A DNA stretch of 15,546 nt from Bacillota bacterium (GTDB lineage Bacteria > Bacillota > Dethiobacteria > SKNC01). Shown here piece by piece: positions 15,179 to 15,546 of this stretch. A program made the position numbers and the translations under genes. The stretch covers positions 1 to 15,546 of the forward strand of contig SKLX01000177.1 in assembly GCA_007121375.1 (NCBI GenBank), in the 5' to 3' direction. The first letter of the stretch is position 1. Each line of letters begins with the position of its first letter. The notes below the pieces were generated by a model that was not told the origin of the DNA, did not search any database, and saw only the letters and a list, made by a program, of their open reading frames with translations.

Positions 15179-15546
15179 GTGACCAGTAAAGGAATTGTTA
15201 TAGAAACCAGGCAGTTTATTTCAGAATTTGGGAAAAAGCTTCAGTCAGATATCCTGGAATTGAAAAAGAAGAATGTGGACATTAATTATAGTATCAGGGA
15301 TAGGGGTCAGGGAAAAATCTGGTTGTGTTTAATGGAAAGAAAATCGGAAGAAGAAGGTAATTTAAGTCCCCTCCTTCATTATTATTTGAGCGGCATACTT
15401 TCTGATTTCATATTAGAACCGGCCAGGAGAACCATCTTAGAAAACCTTATGCACCGAAATTATTCTTATTTCAACAGAACCGAACGGGAGGTAATACTGA
15501 GCCTGACCCTCCATAAATTGAATCAGGAGGATAAAAAAAGTAGCTA
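15179..15546 (+). CDS. ytxC: YtxC-like sporulation protein, 5' part
   Basis: A frame opens with GTG at 15179, about eight bases after an AAAGGGGG site, and runs without a stop to the end of the window (122 codons), so the 3' end is missing. The translation begins MTSKGIVIETRQF. It has no signal peptide or clear catalytic motif, and its visible half is mixed charged and hydrophobic. The stretch LSGILSDFILEP and, further on, ENLMHRNYSYFNRTERE resemble the conserved part of the YtxC family, whose role in sporulation is not defined. In Bacillus, ytxC lies just before thrS, so a threonyl-tRNA synthetase may follow beyond the edge. The family call rests on recall of the motif and is moderate; that the frame is a real gene is nearly certain. 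Confidence 0.65.
   Translation, partial: MTSKGIVIETRQFISEFGKKLQSDILELKKKNVDINYSIRDRGQGKIWLCLMERKSEEEGNLSPLLHYYLSGILSDFILEPARRTILENLMHRNYSYFNRTEREVILSLTLHKLNQEDKKSS

Noticed and set aside
1..15546. CRISPR array, insertion sequence, prophage or defence system
   Set aside because: No regularly spaced repeats, transposase, integrase or nuclease-type genes were seen; nearly all coding space is taken by known metabolic and maturation families.

Overview
The window looks like chromosomal DNA of an anaerobic, probably endospore-forming Firmicute (Clostridia in the broad sense). The grounds are strong AGGAGG-type ribosome binding sites, GTG and TTG start codons, purine-rich coding strands, AT-rich intergenic gaps, a complete [NiFe]-hydrogenase maturation set, and a partial YtxC-like sporulation gene at the right edge. 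I cannot name the genus.

Layout. (1) 67-1454, minus strand: a ZIP-family metal transporter and, upstream of it, a HybD/HycI-type hydrogenase maturation protease. (2) 1558-7330, plus strand: a compact operon hypA-hypB-hypF-hypC-hypD-hypE, closed by a rho-independent terminator at 7405-7438. It faces away from the protease across a 103-base promoter region. (3) 7509-11734, plus strand: two intracellular glucan enzymes, a CBM41/CBM48-like GH13 protein and a divergent GH57 protein. (4) 11717-13513, minus strand: malto-oligosyltrehalose trehalohydrolase (treZ), converging on the GH57 gene with an 18-base overlap. (5) 13645-14880, plus strand: a TreT-type GT4 trehalose synthase, divergent from treZ across a gap holding a small perfect dyad. 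(6) 14981-15055: tRNA-Val(GAC) with its own promoter and terminator. (7) 15179 to the end: 5' part of a ytxC-like gene.

How the genes work together. HypF and HypE make the thiocyanate-bearing HypE C-terminus, HypC and HypD assemble the Fe(CN)2CO unit, HypA and HypB deliver nickel, and the protease trims the large subunit. Every maturation step is therefore covered, but no hydrogenase structural gene is present here. The second block looks like a cytoplasmic glycogen/maltodextrin-to-trehalose module: the two glycoside hydrolase-family proteins would remodel or shorten glucans, TreT joins NDP-glucose and glucose, and TreZ releases trehalose from maltooligosyl-trehalose. TreZ's usual partner TreY is not in the window.

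Most families here are well known. The less ordinary points are an enforced hypB/hypF overlap containing an A8 run that lines up a possible -1 frameshift fusion, similar alternative-sigma-like promoter elements in front of the GH13 gene and treZ, the odd domain and motif make-up of the GH13 and GH57 proteins, and TreZ without TreY. I saw no CRISPR array, insertion sequence or phage gene, and no gap above 300 bases without a gene.
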